Assembly: GCA_949987705.1 (NCBI GenBank)
Contig: OX465282.1
Coordinates: 87,904,070-87,968,069, forward strand
Reading direction: 5' to 3'
DNA: 64,000 bases
From: Thereva unica
Lineage: Eukaryota; Arthropoda; Insecta; Diptera; Therevidae
Shown: positions 10,945-21,713 of the stretch, one piece after another
Layout of the letters: each line of letters starts with the position of its first letter
Numbering within the stretch: the first letter of the stretch is position 1
The notes under the pieces: generated by a model
Database searches by the model: none
What the model was told of the DNA's origin: nothing
Seen by the model: the letters and a program-made list of their open reading frames with translations, nothing else
Made by a program: the position numbers and the translations under genes

Positions 10945-13900
10945 ATGGGGCGGGAGTTAGTCGGGGAAATCGAAGCCCCCGGTGTCATCATCACCACTAT
11001 AAAACAACTGCAGCGTAGTGGCAACAGCCTGGTCATCGATGGAAAGATTGGAGCGGAAAAATGCACAATAACTGTAGACACTGGTGCTTCAAAATCTGTT
11101 ATCCGGGCTGACATGGTCGGCAATAAATGGCTGAAAGACGCACGACAATACAGACTGAAAACTGCAACAGGAGAGCCAGTACGATTACACGGGGAAATTA
11201 TGTTGGATGTGGTTCTTGCTGACATTGGATTTTCACATTCATTCCTGGTAGCTGATATAACAGACGAGTGTATTCTCGGTCTGGACTTTATGAAAGCACA
11301 TAAAATTCTACTGGACATTGGAGAGGAAATACTGAGATATGACAACAAGGAGATTCCAATGGCCACAGGATCCACTTGTTATTCGCAGCTTAAAGTCGTC
11401 GCTCGTGAAGATACCGTGCTTCCTCCGTGTGCTGAGAAATTGGTACGAGCGATAGTCGATGGTGATCCCGGGAGCTACCGATTTTACCTTATAGAACCAG
11501 AAAAAACGGAACAAAGCAAAAATATAGCGATTGGAAAATGTCTGGTGAGCATCGACGACAAGAAGGAGGTATTCGTGAGAGTACTAAATACTAACGAACG
11601 AGAAGTACGATTGAAGAAGGATACGGTTTTGGGGAAAGGAGAACCGGCAGAACAGATTGCATTAGTGGAGTGCGCTAACAACGAAACGGTTCCAAAACCA
11701 AAGCCAAAGGCCACGAAATTAGTAAACGCAGTGCTCTCAACTAGTTGTCTTGAACAAAAACAGTATCTCCAGGCAAGGAAATTAGTAGAGGATTTCAGTG
11801 ATATCTTCGCCATGAGAGATGATGACTTCGGGAAAACGGACATGGTTCAACACAGGATCGACACCAAAGATGCCCAGCCAATTAAACAACCGCCGAGAAG
11901 ACTACCACTAGCCAAGCGGGAAGAGGCAGCCGGTATGATTGAAGATATGAGAAGACAAGGCCTTATAGAGGAGTCGAAAAGCCCTTGGATGTCTCCCGTG
12001 GTGCTAGTCAGAAAGAAAGATGGCAGTACAAGATTTTGCGTGGATTATCGGCGGTTAAACGATATCACTAAAAAGGACAGCTACCCATTACCTCGTATCG
12101 ATGATACACTGGATACTCTCTCTGGAGCTAACTGGTTTTCTACCTTGGATCTTAAGAGCGGCTACTGGCAAGTCGAAATTCACCCAGAGGACCGAGAAAA
12201 GACAGCCTTCTCTGTAGGAAACGGCCTGTGGCAGTTTACAGTCATGCCGTTTGGACTGTGTAATGCTCCAGCTACATTCGAACGACTGATGGAATGCGTC
12301 TTGCGAGGACTGACATGGAAGACTTGTCTGGTTTATTTGGACGATATCATCGTCGTTGGAAAAAGTTTCGAGGAACATCTGGGCAATCTACGAGAGGTTT
12401 TCCAAAAGTTGAGGACAGCCCAACTGAAACTCAGTCCTAAAAAGTGCGTACTGTTCAGAGACCAAGTCAACTATCTCGGACATGTGGTTTCATCCAATGG
12501 AGTTCAAACAGATCCTGAGAAAATAACAGCGGTTAAGAATTGGCCCACACCGAAGGATAAACATGAACTTCGAAGCTTTTTGGGACTTGCCACCTATTAT
12601 AGGCGTTTTGTCAGAAATTTTGCCGACAAGGCTAAGGAATTACATAAACTGACAGAAAAAGGAAAACCATTTATCTGGACAGAAAAGTGCGAGGAAAGTT
12701 TCAACACACTAAAACGAGGACTTTGCCAAGCACCAATACTCACATACCCAAAGCCAGGCGAAAGATTCATATTGGACACAGACGCGAGTAATGTCGGGAT
12801 TGGTGCAGTGCTATCACAAAACTTCGACGGACAGGAAAAGGTCATAGCTTATTACAGTAGAGCGCTGTCAAAATCGGAGCGGAATTACTGTGTCACAAGG
12901 CGGGAACTATTGGCAATCGTGGACTCAACCAAACACTTCCACAAGTATCTCTATGGGCAAAACTTCATCCTTCGAACGGATCATGCAGCATTAAAATGGC
13001 TGATGCAATTCAAAAACCCTGAAGGACAAGTGGCAAGATGGATAGAGAGACTTCAGTCCTACGACTTCAATATAGACCACAGAAAAGGAAGAAACCATGG
13101 AAATGCAGATGCACTCTCCCGGCGACCATGCGTACCAGACTGCAAACATTGTGGACGTATCGAGGAAAAGTGTCAAAGGACGACAGTCGAGCCAACGACA
13201 GGATGGGATGACCAGGGACTCCGAGACGCCCAACGCGACGACCCGGATATTTCTTCAATTCTGACATGGAAGGAATACGAGGAAAAGCCTGAATGGAAGG
13301 ACATTGCTGAGAGGAGCGAGACCCTGAAGAGCTATTGGGCCCAATGGGATTCGTTGTACATGGAGCGAGGAGTATTAAAGCGCAAATGGGAAACCGCTGA
13401 CGGTACCTCTCATCGAATGCAGGTATTAGTCCCTCGCGTTAGAATAAGGGATATTCTTGAGGAGTGTCATAACGGCGCATCAGGAGGACATCTGGGAGTC
13501 AATAAAACTTTGGCAAAAATAAGAGAGAGATTCTATTGGCTTCACATGCGAGATGATGTTGCAGACTGGTGCCGTAAATGCACAACTTGTGCCAGCAGCA
13601 AGGGCCCTCGGGTAAGAACAAAAGGAGAAATGCAGCAATACAACGTGGGAGCCCCATTTGAAAGAATCGCAATCGATGTGGCGGGACCTTTTCCGGTGTC
13701 AGACCGAGGAAATCGATACATTTTGGTGGTCATGGATTACTTCAGTAAGTGGCCCGAAGCATATGCCATTCCAAATCAGGAAGCAATCACTGTTGCAGAG
13801 GAATTAGTGAACAATTGGATCTGCAGATTTGGTGTTCCTCATGAGCTTCATTCTGACCAAGGGAGAAATTTCGAATCGCAAGTTTTTCAAGAAGTATGTA

Positions 13901-14535
13901 AGATACTCGGAATGAAGAAGACCAGGACGACGCCCCTTCATCCCCAATCCGATGGAATGGTAGAACGATTCAACAGGACAATGCTAGAGCACTTAAAGAA
14001 AGTCGTTAGCGAGCACCAGCGCGACTGGGACAGTTATATCCCTATTTTTCTAATGGCATACCGGACAGCAGTTCATAATTCCACAGGACAAACCCCTTCT
14101 AGTGTGATTTTTGGAAGACAAATCCGGCTGCCAAGCGACTTGAAATTTGGGACACCTGTGGAAAGCAACGAATCTACTGGCGGTTATACAGGTGAACTTC
14201 GTGATAGACTTGCAGATATCCACCAGCTCGCAAGGAGGAATCTCAAGATAGCCAGTGACAGGATGAAAACAAGGTACGACCTCCGAGCAAACTGTAGCGG
14301 ATTCCAGGAAGGTGACCTCGTTTGGCTGTTCAACCCTCGAAGACGGAAAGGCAAGTCCCCGAAACTTCAGCGTCAGTGGGAGGGGCCCTATAAAATCCTA
14401 ACACGGATCAACGACGTGGTCTACAGGATTCAACAAGGACCCAAAGCAAAGAAGAAGATTGTGCACATAGACAGGCTGTGCCCATATCATCAGCCGGATC
14501 CAGGATGGACAACTGTTCGGGACGAACAGTCCTAA
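10945..14535 (+). CDS. pol: Pol polyprotein (protease, RT, RNase H, integrase)
   Basis: 1196 residues if started at the first ATG. The aspartic protease has DTGAS with D45. The reverse transcriptase has FCVDYRRLN, LDLKSGYWQV, the MPFGLCNAP block and YLDD at 464-467. RNase H starts near DTDAS (first D at 611). The integrase has an HHCC zinc domain around 845-890 and a D,D-35-E core: D911 (AIDVAGP), D971 (HSDQGRN), E1007 (MVERFNR), spacing 59 and 35. A chromatin-proximal C-terminal domain follows with no clear chromodomain. All catalytic residues are present and there is no stop or frameshift, so the enzyme set appears functional. Confidence 0.96.
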   Translation: MGRELVGEIEAPGVIITTIKQLQRSGNSLVIDGKIGAEKCTITVDTGASKSVIRADMVGNKWLKDARQYRLKTATGEPVRLHGEIMLDVVLADIGFSHSFLVADITDECILGLDFMKAHKILLDIGEEILRYDNKEIPMATGSTCYSQLKVVAREDTVLPPCAEKLVRAIVDGDPGSYRFYLIEPEKTEQSKNIAIGKCLVSIDDKKEVFVRVLNTNEREVRLKKDTVLGKGEPAEQIALVECANNETVPKPKPKATKLVNAVLSTSCLEQKQYLQARKLVEDFSDIFAMRDDDFGKTDMVQHRIDTKDAQPIKQPPRRLPLAKREEAAGMIEDMRRQGLIEESKSPWMSPVVLVRKKDGSTRFCVDYRRLNDITKKDSYPLPRIDDTLDTLSGANWFSTLDLKSGYWQVEIHPEDREKTAFSVGNGLWQFTVMPFGLCNAPATFERLMECVLRGLTWKTCLVYLDDIIVVGKSFEEHLGNLREVFQKLRTAQLKLSPKKCVLFRDQVNYLGHVVSSNGVQTDPEKITAVKNWPTPKDKHELRSFLGLATYYRRFVRNFADKAKELHKLTEKGKPFIWTEKCEESFNTLKRGLCQAPILTYPKPGERFILDTDASNVGIGAVLSQNFDGQEKVIAYYSRALSKSERNYCVTRRELLAIVDSTKHFHKYLYGQNFILRTDHAALKWLMQFKNPEGQVARWIERLQSYDFNIDHRKGRNHGNADALSRRPCVPDCKHCGRIEEKCQRTTVEPTTGWDDQGLRDAQRDDPDISSILTWKEYEEKPEWKDIAERSETLKSYWAQWDSLYMERGVLKRKWETADGTSHRMQVLVPRVRIRDILEECHNGASGGHLGVNKTLAKIRERFYWLHMRDDVADWCRKCTTCASSKGPRVRTKGEMQQYNVGAPFERIAIDVAGPFPVSDRGNRYILVVMDYFSKWPEAYAIPNQEAITVAEELVNNWICRFGVPHELHSDQGRNFESQVFQEVCKILGMKKTRTTPLHPQSDGMVERFNRTMLEHLKKVVSEHQRDWDSYIPIFLMAYRTAVHNSTGQTPSSVIFGRQIRLPSDLKFGTPVESNESTGGYTGELRDRLADIHQLARRNLKIASDRMKTRYDLRANCSGFQEGDLVWLFNPRRRKGKSPKLQRQWEGPYKILTRINDVVYRIQQGPKAKKKIVHIDRLCPYHQPDPGWTTVRDEQS

Positions 14536-14536
14536 G

Positions 14537-14546
14537 AAGGGGGCAA
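14537..14546 (+). promoter_or_regulatory. polypurine tract
   Basis: AAGGGGGCAA directly abuts the 3' LTR and directly follows the pol stop codon; it primes plus-strand DNA synthesis. Confidence 0.85.
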
Positions 14547-15036
14547 TGTGATGATTATGCGCCATCTGTTTGTCGAGAGGATGAATCAACGATTTTCGGT
14601 TGTTGTCTGAACTAAGAATTTAAGTACTAAACTAAAATTGGAACGCGCGATAAGTGAAGACAACTTCAAGCTCCTGGACGAAAAGAATAGAACATACCAC
14701 TAGGCTCGAGAAAAAGGACTCGAGAAGGTTCCAGAAAGTAGACAAAGGTAGAACTGCCTATATAAAAGCGCCTGGCAGCCGCTATCGAGTCAGTTTTGAT
14801 TATAAAGGCGATACAAGTGTTTTAAAGTGAGAACAGTGAAAAGTAGTGAAATAAAAAGCGATAATTAGAATTGAATAGTGCGAAATATTGAAATTGCTAG
14901 TGATTATAGTGAACTCTAAGAATTGTGTTTATTTTTAAATTGTGTTTGGTTTGTAATAAATAAGTTTTGTTTGGATAATTAAAAAGTGTATTCCTTAATT
15001 AATCCTACGAATCCGTTAAGCAGTAAAAACGTAACA
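14547..15036 (+). repeat. 3' LTR
   Basis: 490 bp with no difference from the 5' LTR that I can find by eye. Followed by the target duplication GTAT. Confidence 0.95.
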
Positions 15037-15265
15037 GTATAATTATCGTAAACTATTATCTTTTGTTTTACTTTAAAAATTAATTTATTAATTAATTAGA
15101 ATTCATTTCTCTAATGTTTTATAAATTCTTCTTTTAAGAACTTTTTACATGTTTACAAATGTAACGTCAAAAAAGTTTGCTGAGATTTTATTCAATTCAG
15201 AAAATGTTGTGCTCCTCTTCTACTCTGCTTACGAGTACTAAATAGTAGAAAAGGAACGCAGCAAT

Positions 15266-15513
15266 TGTTACGTTTTTACAGCTTAACGGAATCGTAGGAT
15301 TAATTAAATGCACTATTTAACTGTCCATACAAAAACTTATTTAAACCAATTTTAATTTAAACCAAACACAATTTTATAACACAATTCTTAAAGTTCACTA
15401 TAATCACTTTCAATTTAATATCTCACACTATTAAATTCTATTTATTGGTTTTTAATTCCCTTTTCAATCACCACTTTTCGCACATCAATTTTTTGAAATT
15501 ATAATAGTGTTTG
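15266..15513 (-). repeat. inverted LTR fragment
   Basis: Reverse-strand, diverged copy of the LTR 3' region, from TGTTACGTTTTTAC (LTR end) back through the block matching AGAATTGTG and AATATT. It lies immediately after the second 315-bp repeat copy, opposite in orientation to the piece at 8590-8727. Confidence 0.65.
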
Positions 15514-15523
15514 AGTTTATAAT

Positions 15524-15937
15524 AGCCGTGTTCCTTTTCTCCTCTTAAGTACTCCGGAGTAAAACTTAAAAGGAACACAATTTTTGTTTTGTTTTGGGTA
15601 ACGTTTTGAACTTTCCTTTAAATAAAAGCGCGTTCAATTATTGTAAATATAATATGGGTACTTAATACTTACCATTACAAAAATAAAAATTAAAAAACCG
15701 CACATAAAAATTCTTGATTCTTTTTATAACACCGAAAACTGTCAGTTCGTCACAATTCAATGAAAATCCATCTATCGGCTTTTTAGTAAGTGAAAAATAA
15801 TTCACAATAGACTGCAAATGGCGATATTCCCCTAGTGGATGTTAGATGCGTATTTACTCTAGTTATCTACACCTCTGCAAGGGCAGGTGTAGTTGGGAGT
15901 AAATACAAGGAAAAAAAAGCAGAAAAGGAACACGGCT
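15524..15937. mobile_element. TIR element with AAT duplication
   Basis: Both ends read AGCCGTGTTCCTTTTCT on their own strand (one mismatch follows). AAT precedes at 15521-15523 and follows at 15938-15940. 414 bp, no ORF. The 3-bp duplication again suggests a PIF/Harbinger-like MITE. The terminal CCTTTTCT block resembles the hairpin of the 315-bp repeat. Confidence 0.65.
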
Positions 15938-16459
15938 AATAGTGTAAATAGGGCTCTCGACTACGTTGATATCTGTTTGCTGGTTCATAGACATCAGGAC
16001 TTCAAAACTGAACAAATGAAAGTAGTTCAGCAGGTTACAGATGCAAGCTCAGAAATGCTGATACAGCGCTGAATAGCTGCGACGTGGAACAGGAGCGCGT
16101 TCAAAAACCTTACTATAGTAAACCACGAGGTAAACTGTGGTTATGCTACATCACTTCACTTAACCACGAAAGTTTATGTTTAACCATGGAGGTTTTTGAA
16201 CGCACTGTGGTTAACTACATGGTAAAGAAAATTTAAAAAAAATTTCCATAAAATAGTGTCGGCTATTTGCCTCAATTATTTCCAATAATTATTTATTTAA
16301 AATAATCTCACAAATCCCACTTCGATTTGTTCATTATTAACATTAAAACAAATGTCAAAAAATTGTTTTTATTCTTCTTCTTCTTAACTATCGCTAATGG
16401 GGCCCATCCACAGGCCAACTGGTTGCCCAAACTGAGTTGTGTTGGCACTGAATCGCAGC

Positions 16460-17245
16460 GTGTATGGGCCCTTTTTAGACGGGCGGACACCGAACAGACA
16501 AAACTTAACTGTAATCGCAAATTCTCCTTTGAAGCCCGGTGGAGTGTCGGCTGGGCAAAATGCCAAAAATGATTGGGTTTTGTTGCTGCTTTTATAAAAA
16601 CTTCATGGCTTGCTGTTCTTGCTTTTTGAAATTTGCTTTTGCCCTCTCATCCTAGCAACAACAACAACGCAGGAACTGTCAAATTCTCCGTTCACAGTTC
16701 GCTGAAAGTGTCCATGAAAATAGGCCCCCATCCACGGTCACACATGTGTGACGAACATCTTTCGAAGAAGAACTGCCATTTACACACACTGTAGAAGTTT
16801 TGACATTTCTAGGCCATCAACGAGCAAAAATTGCTTCACACTTGTGTGAGCGACAATAATAATAAAAATCTATATATCTCTATATTGATATTTTTAAATG
16901 AAAAAAATTTCTTGAGTGTTACAAAAAACCAAAACAAATCGTGTTTTACGTATTTTACACTCTCATTCGCAAAAATTCACCCATATAATGAAGCAGGTGT
17001 GAAGGAAAAATCAAACCCGACGAATATTAGCTTCATACGGCGGCCAACTTCGAAAATTTGTAGTTTACACACGCATACTATGAAATAATTTCGATGTTGG
17101 CCGTATGTCGCACACTTGTGTGACCGTGGATGGGGGCCTAATTGTCTGCCCTCCCCATCGTCCTCTCTCACCCTCTTCCCTATACACCCAGTTCGTTCGT
17201 TCGTTTTGTCTGTTCGGTGTCCGCCCGTCTAAAAGGGGGCATGGG
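16460..17245. mobile_element. shell C
   Basis: Inverted ends share TTTTAGACGGGCGGACACCG and then AACAGACAAAAC with no mismatch. The outermost bases differ (GGGCCC versus GCCCCC), so the exact boundary and duplication are unresolved. Confidence 0.65.
16722..17139. mobile_element. shell D, innermost MITE, AAT duplication
   Basis: Ends AGGCCCCCATCCACGGTCAC on both strands, continuing ACA and TGTGTGAC. AAT lies at 16719-16721 and 17140-17142. 418 bp without coding capacity. The AGGCCCCCAT start is nearly that of the Harbinger-like element at 36630-40377. Confidence 0.8.
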
Positions 17246-18143
17246 GCAGTTGGCAAACTGATTTGACAGTTGGGGTTGCAGTTGGGATAAATCAAAATCT
17301 TTTAATTTTATGGGGGCGGGGCCTAGAGTTTGGGCAACTAGTCGCGCTGTGTATGTTGCAGTTTGGCAAACTACTTGCATTAATTAAGCCTGAATTCGAA
17401 AATTATATTTTTTTGCAAGTTTATATTTTCATTGTATTGCATAATTTTTAATTTAAATTATGAAAGTTCACATAATATTAAATTATTTTCATAATTTATA
17501 TGTTTAGGATTTAATTTATATTTTAAAAACATACAATTAAAAAATTTATAATCAACATAAAAAATCATTACTACCCATTTTTTATAATCATAAAACTTAA
17601 TCGCAGGTTTTCTACAATTTTATTTAAACGTTCAAATTGCCTATAAAATACTGAATTGACAGTTGAAGTATCAACTCAGTTGAAGCGTTTGTGGCAAAAC
17701 ACCAACTCTTTGCACAACTCAGTTTGGGCAACCAGTTGGCCTGTGGATGGGCCCCATAACCATGCTCCCGAGCATGGTTAAAATTTAACTACACCATGGT
17801 TAACCACGGGAGTTTTTGAACGCCAAAAAGTTATGCTCGTGGTTATGTTGTAGTTAACCACGGAGTTTTTGAACGAGAAAAGTTTACCATAGTTAACCAT
17901 AGTAAGGTTTTTGAACGCGCTCCATACATTCTGTTACTAGCATAACGTAACGATTTATGCGCCATCGGTTGGAAATTTAATGAAGTGTTATTTGGTTGGT
18001 GTTTGAATTAATAGTTTATGTACTAAACTAAAATTGGACTAGAATGGAATGGACAATAATTGAAGGCAAAGCTTCTCAAACTTGCCGAAAGGAACCGTTG
18101 AGTAGAAAATTGGCGAAAGTTCCAGAAGTTAGATAAATACCCC

Positions 18144-18548
18144 GTTTATGACTAGGTTCAACCGAGGTTCAACCCAGTCATAAACGGATGTCGAGTTGAA
18201 ACTGGGTCCACTCAACCCAATTCAGTTCTCCTACCTGGATCGAGTTGATATTTCGACTCATATACACGGGTTGAGTTGAAATTGGGTTGAAGTGACATTT
18301 GCTTTGTTTGTTTATCATCCGTGAAGTCCGCTTTCGGCGTTAATTGTGTGTTCGGTGTTTTTTCTGGCACAGGACCAAATAATTATTTCGTTCTGAATTT
18401 TTACGTATCTATAAATGAGAATTTCACACAAAAATTTGAGGTTATGTTGTGATTTCAGTTCAACTCCAAATTAACTCAATTCGACATCATATACGGTGGT
18501 TGAAATTTCAACTCAACCTCGACTCAACTTTTCAACCTAGTCATAAAC
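18144..18548. mobile_element. TIR element inserted in the old LTR
   Basis: Ends GTTTATGACTAGGTT on both strands, with subterminal repeats of GTTGAA/TTCAAC. About 405 bp with no ORF. The target duplication is not clear. Its interior resembles the repeat at 21240-21500. Confidence 0.65.
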
Positions 18549-18939
18549 TGGGTAAAAGAGGAGCTTGGATATATAAATGTGGTGGAAACGGCATTTGGAG
18601 TCAATTTGATTTTAAAAGCGATGAAAGTTTTCTAAAGTGACCTAAAGCTAAAAGTGAATTAAAAGGCGATAAATAGAATTTAATAGTGTGAGATATTAAT
18701 TTGCAACTGCAATTAGTGAGCTCTTGTTATTAAATTGTGTTTTGTTTTTAGTAAATACAATTTTGTGTGAATATTTAAAAAGTGTATTCCTTAATTAAAG
18801 CCGTTAAGCCGTACAAACGTAACAATTGGTGCCAGAAGTAGCATTAATTAAGAGAGAAATGAAATATGTAAACTTGAAAAACAATTGTGACTGGAATTTA
18901 ATTTATTTTAATTTTGTGAATGCGAAATAAGGGTAGGAT

Positions 18940-20035
18940 AATAAAATAGGTCGAAAATTAGTCTTATTATACGTACTGTGGACTTAGGCAGAGATGAAGG
19001 AAGCGCAAGAACAGTCATCACCAGCGTAAGAACGTGCATCTGCTGATGCAGATATCAAGGCAGACGTGTTGCCGTTAAAAGATGAACAGAAATTGTTAGC
19101 AGTAGTTCATGAACGCTCGTTGGCAGAGCTCAAAGAGTCGATGGAATAACAGAGAAATCAGCTGGAGCAGAAACTAGAATTGATATCCATTTCCGTCGAC
19201 AAAAAATTGGATAACAAAATGTAAGGACAGATCTGGAAAAACTCGAAAATCGAAAAAAGTAAAGATGGAACTGGAAATCGTCAGAGCCGACCTGGAAAGG
19301 GTAAAGATTCATCACCAAGCGTCAGCGTCTCACGAAGTCATCGGATTTAGGAAACTTCAGCCTCCAACCTTCGACGGGCAAAGCCCGGCCTATTTACAAA
19401 CTCCAATTCGAAGCAGCAGCAGGCAATTTCTGGACTGAGAGGAAAAAGCAATGGCCTTAACTTTGTCAGTAAGGGGTACATCAGCAGAAATATTACAGTC
19501 AATACTAGCAGAACATCGAAGCAGTTACGGGTTCTTGGCTCAAGCCCTGGATGCAAGAGGTTTATCGACTTCAACTTCAAAATAGACTTCAAAAGCCAGG
19601 AGAAACTTTACAACAAGTATGCGCCGATATCGAGAGGCATCTTGCATCTTGCTTATCCTAGTTTCGGTCAAGACTACATCAACGAAGTAGCAAGAGAGGC
19701 TTACCTTAACTCTTTCACCGACCGGGATCTGCAACAGGCAGCCAGATTGGCCGGAAAGAAGGATACCGATACTGACATACGAGGCAACAAAGTAATCAAC
19801 AAGGAGTGCAGTTCGCCTCAGGGAAATGCACACGACAGAGGACATTTGCAGTCGAATGAATACAACGGAAGTACGCGGTCGACTCCGATGCTGGAATTGT
19901 AGCGAGCCGGGTCACGTGCAAAGCAATTGTCGGAAGCGAAGGAGAGCGAAATTTCCGGAGAATAGGAATGGCACAACTTGTTATGAAAAATGCGAGCATC
20001 GACAGAAACTGACCACACGGTATACAGAAACATAA
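18940..20035 (+). pseudogene. gag: gag pseudogene
   Basis: Homologous to the gag at 9527-10933, with large internal deletions, frameshifts and stops. Recognisable parts are the LQPPTFDGQS block (about 19360), AYPSFGQDYINEVARE (19648-19700), DLQQAARLAGKK and the zinc knuckle CWNCSEPGHVQSNC (19890-19930). It lies downstream of the diverged LTR and primer site. Confidence 0.88.
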
Positions 20036-20608
20036 GGTAATGTAAAAGAGACGACCGAATTTTTACCGCGTATGTTAGACTAACGTTTAAACTTCACTAT
20101 CACCCGTCCAAACCCACGAATCTCAAGGGTCACATTCATTTTAACCCTTTCAGTGCATCTGTTGCATTGATGAAACACTGTAGAACTGATACCGATAGTG
20201 TTAAATAGATCACATCATATTATAGTCAAACCTAAAACTTACGTGTACACAGTTTTTTTTATACCTAGTCAAAATAGTCATTGGACTGCAGCATGAATCG
20301 AGAATAGCTAAAAATTGGAACAGGCCTTAAAAACATCTTTATAAATGAAATGTCGAATTTCTCCAAAGATAGGTCGGAGCAAAAAAAATGTTTTCAAAAG
20401 GTCAAAAAATCATTTTGTTATGTATCTTTTAAACGCCCATAAAATAGATCTTACAAACTTTGTAGGTTATGGGATTTTAGTAATCCCTCCCCGTCTGCGC
20501 GGTTTTCGATTGTGCTATTTCGCAATTGTGCGTTCAAGTTTTTAATACCGAATTTTCGAGCTGCGAGGGAAAAATTCGTAGCTGCGCTTTTTTAAATTCT
20601 TTTATTTA

Positions 20609-21146
20609 ACTTACACTGTTTGTCGTCAAATCTTGGAAGTTAAATTTGACCCACTTCCCGGTTTCGGATAGAGCTGAAATTTTGCATACACGTTTAGTTT
20701 GGATGACAATGCAATCTGGCCATTTTGTAAAAATATCAAGATGGCGGTTCCAAAATGGCGCCCGATTTTTGAAATTGTGCTCCGCGGCCCTCTGACATGG
20801 GTATGAAATGAAAGGATATGACAGGTAGAACACAATAAGCTATGTGGCGTCATTCCAAATTCAAAATGGCGGCCAACACTTACACTGTTTGTCGTCAAAT
20901 CTTGGAAGTTAAATTTGACCCACTTCTCGGTTTCGGATAGAGCTGATATTTTGCATACACGTTTAGTTTGGATGACAATGCAATCTGGCCATTTTGTAAA
21001 AATATCAAGACGGCGGTTCCAAAATGGCGCCCGATTTTTGAAATTGTGCTCCGCGGCCCTCTGACATGGGTATCAAATGAAAGGATATGACAGGTAGAAC
21101 ACAATAAGCTATGTGGCGTCATTCCAAATTCAAAATGGCGGCCAAC
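20609..21146 (+). repeat. two tandem copies of a 269-bp unit
   Basis: Copies at 20609-20877 and 20878-21146 differ at only a few positions. Each contains TTTCGGATAGAGCTGA, AAAATGGCGCCCG and CATGGGTATCAAATGAAA. Partial, diverged copies follow at 21147-21230 and 21520-21720. No ORF. Confidence 0.9.
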
Positions 21147-21239
21147 ACTAAATTGCGGAAAGCTTATAATAGACTAAAAAGTAGAAAATATAACCGATCA
21201 ACTTCCAATTTTGCACACACTCGTAGTTCGGGTGGTTAA

Positions 21240-21500
21240 TGTGTATAATGATGAGATGAATAGTTGAGTTAAGGGTGAGTTGATAATAAAGAAGCAGTAC
21301 ACGTTACAAAAAATCACAAACAAACACAGAGATGCTGCTGTCAACTAAATTCAACTACTCAAATACTGAACTCATGTCCGTATGCATAATTTCAACTAAA
21401 CCCAGGTAGCAGAGCTGAGTCGAGTTCAGTCAACCTTAACCCAACTCGACTCCCGTTTACATGTAGTTAGACTTGGGTTCAACTTGAGTTCAACTCATCA
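21240..21500. mobile_element. probable MITE with GAGTTGAAC-type ends
   Basis: The ends share an inverted ATGATGAG(T/A)TGAA block and the interior repeats GAGTT/AACTC words, as in 18144-18548. Boundaries are uncertain. Confidence 0.35.
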
Positions 21501-21713
21501 TGTATAAGTACTAAATGCAATCTGACCTTTTTGTAGAAAAATCAAGAAGACGGTTCCGAGATGGCGGCCGTTTTTGCAATTATGTTCCACCGAGCCCACG
21601 ACATGGGTATCAAATGAATACAGTAAACTGTGTGACGTAATTTTAAATCTAATAGAATTGCCATCATAAAATGGCGGAATACATATAATAAACTAAAAAG
21701 TAGAAAATAAAAT

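Larger units (their letters stand above)
8921..15036 (+). mobile_element. intact Ty3/gypsy-type LTR retrotransposon
   Basis: This is a 6116-bp element with two 490-bp LTRs (8921-9410 and 14547-15036) that look identical by eye, both TGTG...AACA. The 4-bp target duplication GTAT is at 8917-8920 and 15037-15040. It has a tRNA-Leu-type primer site, a complete Gag, a complete Pol in the order protease-RT-RNase H-integrase, and a polypurine tract. No envelope gene is present. Gene order and primer type fit the mdg3-like branch of Ty3/gypsy. Identical LTRs, open frames and a clean duplication indicate a recent insertion that could still be active. A decayed relative lies at 17947-20040. Confidence 0.97.
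8818..15265 (+). repeat. second copy of the 315-bp repeat, split by the LTR element
   Basis: The left part is 8818-8920, starting ATTGTGAATTATTTTCACTT. The right part is 15037-15265, ending in the same AGTAGAAAAGGAACGCAGC hairpin. The LTR retrotransposon 8921-15036 sits between the two GTAT duplications. A reverse-oriented copy of the terminus (TTCACAATAG) occurs at 15801-15810, so the repeat unit may have longer inverted ends. Confidence 0.7.
16398..17756. mobile_element. shell B, perfect 44-bp TIR, TAA duplication
   Basis: Both ends begin TGGGGCCCATCCACAGGCCA and stay identical for about 44 bp. TAA flanks at 16395-16397 and 17757-17759. 1359 bp, of which the inner elements C and D make up more than half; no transposase frame is seen. 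Termini and duplication are PIF/Harbinger-like. Confidence 0.85.
16092..17923. mobile_element. outer shell A of a four-fold TIR nest
   Basis: Inverted ends GGAGCGCGTTCAAAAACCTT, continuing into CCATGGTTAACC-type palindromes. Element A holds B (16398-17756), which holds C (16460-17245), which holds D (16722-17139). A sister copy of A at 58889-59484 lacks B, and there the flanks of B are joined, so B is a later insertion. Confidence 0.75.
17947..20040 (+). mobile_element. decayed relative of the LTR retrotransposon
   Basis: A diverged LTR runs 17947-18824 (ATTTATGCGCCATC ... CAAACGTAACA), enlarged by a TIR insertion at 18144-18548. A primer site TGGTGCCAGAAGTAG follows at 18827. A broken gag follows and then the element stops near 20040; pol and the 3' LTR are missing. 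Confidence 0.85.

Noticed and set aside
10674..11375. 233-codon minus-strand frame across gag-pol
   Set aside because: It is the antisense shadow of the intact gag and pol frames.
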